Shown piece by piece: positions 62,671-64,000 of a stretch of DNA of 64,000 nt. Numbering within the stretch: position 1 is the stretch's first letter; every line of letters starts with the position of its first letter. Made by a program: the position numbers and the translations under genes. Origin of the DNA: Saccharina japonica (lineage: Eukaryota; Sar; Phaeophyceae; Laminariales; Laminariaceae). Location of the stretch: contig MEHQ01001542.1 of NCBI GenBank assembly GCA_008828725.1, positions 167,697 to 231,696 on the forward strand. Direction: 5' to 3'. Below the pieces are notes generated by a model. It saw only the letters and a program-made list of their open reading frames with translations. It had not been told where the DNA came from and did no database searches.

Positions 62671-62884
62671 CCTCCTACGACATGCTGTACTACTGTAGTC
62701 CCGTTCTACCGTGGTCCAGCAGTAGTAGTATAGAGTCGGCAGTAGTATAGAGTCGGCCTGGCCGTGGGTGATGACGGATGCAATGAGTGCATAGTCTACA
62801 CTACGGAATACATGGATAATGCAAAAAACAAAACCGATGCGTCTCCAATTTTACTGATCTACAGCAGGTATCGTACAGGGGGGG

Positions 62885-63165
62885 GGAGGGGGGTGGTGTA
62901 CTCATTCGTGCACGGCCGTAGTCGTATGATGACCATAGACCCTCTGCATCCTTACAACGCCGGGACGGAGCACGTTGGGTTTTCACCAACCAGGCAGCAT
63001 GCTTGCACCAAGTGCGAAGCGCCGCGAGGTATTGGGCGAGTCGCTATGGAGGGTGAGTTGCATCCTGCTAAGAAACCGCCTGTGGGCGGCGGACTTGCAT
63101 ATGGACGACAGCCTCCAATGAATTGATTTAATTTCTGGTGTGGCCACTTCCAGAGACAGCAATGG
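62885..63165 (-). repeat. Dispersed repeat H, longest reverse copy
   Basis: G run, GTGGTGTACTCATTCGTGC, CGCCGGGACGGAGCACGTTG, GTTTTCACCAACCAGGCAGC, AAGTGCGAAGCGCCGCGAGG, GTGGGCGGCGGACTTGCATA, CCTCCAATGAATTGATTTAA, TTTCTGGTGTGGCCACTTCC. It aligns in reverse with 47580-47870, including the GTGGCCACACCAGAAATAAA end. Confidence 0.8.
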
Positions 63166-64000
63166 GTAACTAGTATCTGCCTCGTGGATCGCCTTACCAT
63201 ATACACACGTACGTGATACGATCATTCCCCTTGTGCGGAGATGAGGTTTCAACCCCGCACAAATGATCTAACAAGACGGCCAGTTTTGGTGACCGCCAAA
63301 AACAAAAAAAAACGGTACCCTGGTTGCTCGAGCTCACGCAGTGAGAGGCGTGTTTTACAGCGTCGTTGCCAACCGACGCCAACCCAACCTATAAATATAT
63401 AATATATAATAGGGGTGATGGGCTCGACAACTGAGGGGAGGGGGGGCTGCCATCGTTGGCCACGGCATGAAGAAGCAGGCTTGGGTAAATAGCCTGGCAG
63501 CGGCCTTATTGCGCATAACATAGTTACTGCCGATAGTCGTGATGAGAATAATGTTGCGGCGATGCAAATGAACGTTCGGAAACGCGAACGGCAGGGTGCA
63601 GTTGAACTGTCAATGGCTTTGAATAAAATACCGGTCATACTTTACCATGTACGTAGCAGACAAACGGGGGAAGGGGTACGCAAGCGCATTTCTCCAAACC
63701 GAGCCGTAGGCCACTATATGGAAACGTATGGGCTCCAGAACTTTCAGCCGCAATTGACGCGGCGTTGTGTGACTCGATTGGACGTGCAAGACCTCGATCA
63801 CAATCTCCTAATCATATCCTTACCCATTGATCGTTTAGTTTTTCGAGGGCTTTCTGGAGCAGTTCTCCGTTTTTCTAGGGTCTCGTTTTGATTTTTGGCG
63901 CAACTAATCACAACTTATCAGTTTCCAGAAATAAGGCTTGTTGGTCAGAACTGGGGCCAAAAATAATGGATCTTTGAGATTTTTGGCTAAAAATCATCAG
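63166..64000. other. Unassigned DNA at the window end
   Basis: A plus frame of 109 codons at 63562-63891 has no hallmark. TTTTTGGCTAAAAAT near 63980 echoes TTTTTTAGCCAAAAAT near 62455, which supports a repeated element spanning 62.4-64 kb and continuing beyond the window. Confidence 0.4.

Overview
The window is nuclear DNA of a eukaryote. It shows GT/GC...AG introns, mosaic base composition, abundant microsatellites, and very few convincing coding exons among thousands of non-coding bases. A Zn(II)2Cys6 (fungal-type) zinc-cluster gene, a phosphatidylinositol-phosphate kinase (PIPK), a Q/G/A/S-homopolymer protein, many C/G homopolymer runs and CCCTAA-type telomere-like motifs together suggest a stramenopile, most likely a brown alga or relative. 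That is inference from style, not from a marker gene.

Layout. 0-2.2 kb: no recognisable gene. 2.2-13.0 kb: a long Q/G-rich exon (minus strand) and its upstream DNA, duplicated as two near-identical 5.1-kb copies (2655-7766 and 7888-13001) around a 121-bp exon-like spacer. The second copy carries two single-base insertions that break the reading frame. 13-25.7 kb: dispersed repeats, MITE-like inverted-repeat elements, fold-back elements and G-rich tandem arrays. 25.8-26.5 kb: a Zn2Cys6 regulator with two exons that join in phase. 27-36 kb: unassigned DNA plus a decayed LINE-like reverse transcriptase region (31.1-32.1 kb). 36-41 kb: solo-LTR-like copies and nested repeats. 42-49 kb: a dense mobile-element graveyard with Stowaway-like, TTAA-type and Harbinger-like MITEs, telomere-motif elements, and two repeat families that end in poly-C/poly-G. 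49-54.5 kb: mostly microsatellites and unassigned DNA. 54.9-57.5 kb: exons of a PIPK gene (minus strand) with minisatellites in its introns, and on the opposite strand a frameshifted fragment of a PP2A/PP4/PP6-type phosphatase. 57.6-64 kb: more dispersed repeats, one LTR with an adjoining primer-binding-site-like sequence, and a possible exon at 62.5 kb.

The most unusual signal is genome-wide rather than a gene. Very short TA-bounded words (TATTAATA, TACCAGGTA/TACCTGGTA, TACAGCAGTA/TACTGCTGTA, TACTCGTA) occur far above chance. In five repeat copies a related copy lacks the word and has a single TA there. They therefore behave like tiny insertions, or excision footprints, with a duplicated TA.

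All coordinates, alignments and counts were made by eye. Exon ends are inferred from splice consensus and reading frame only.
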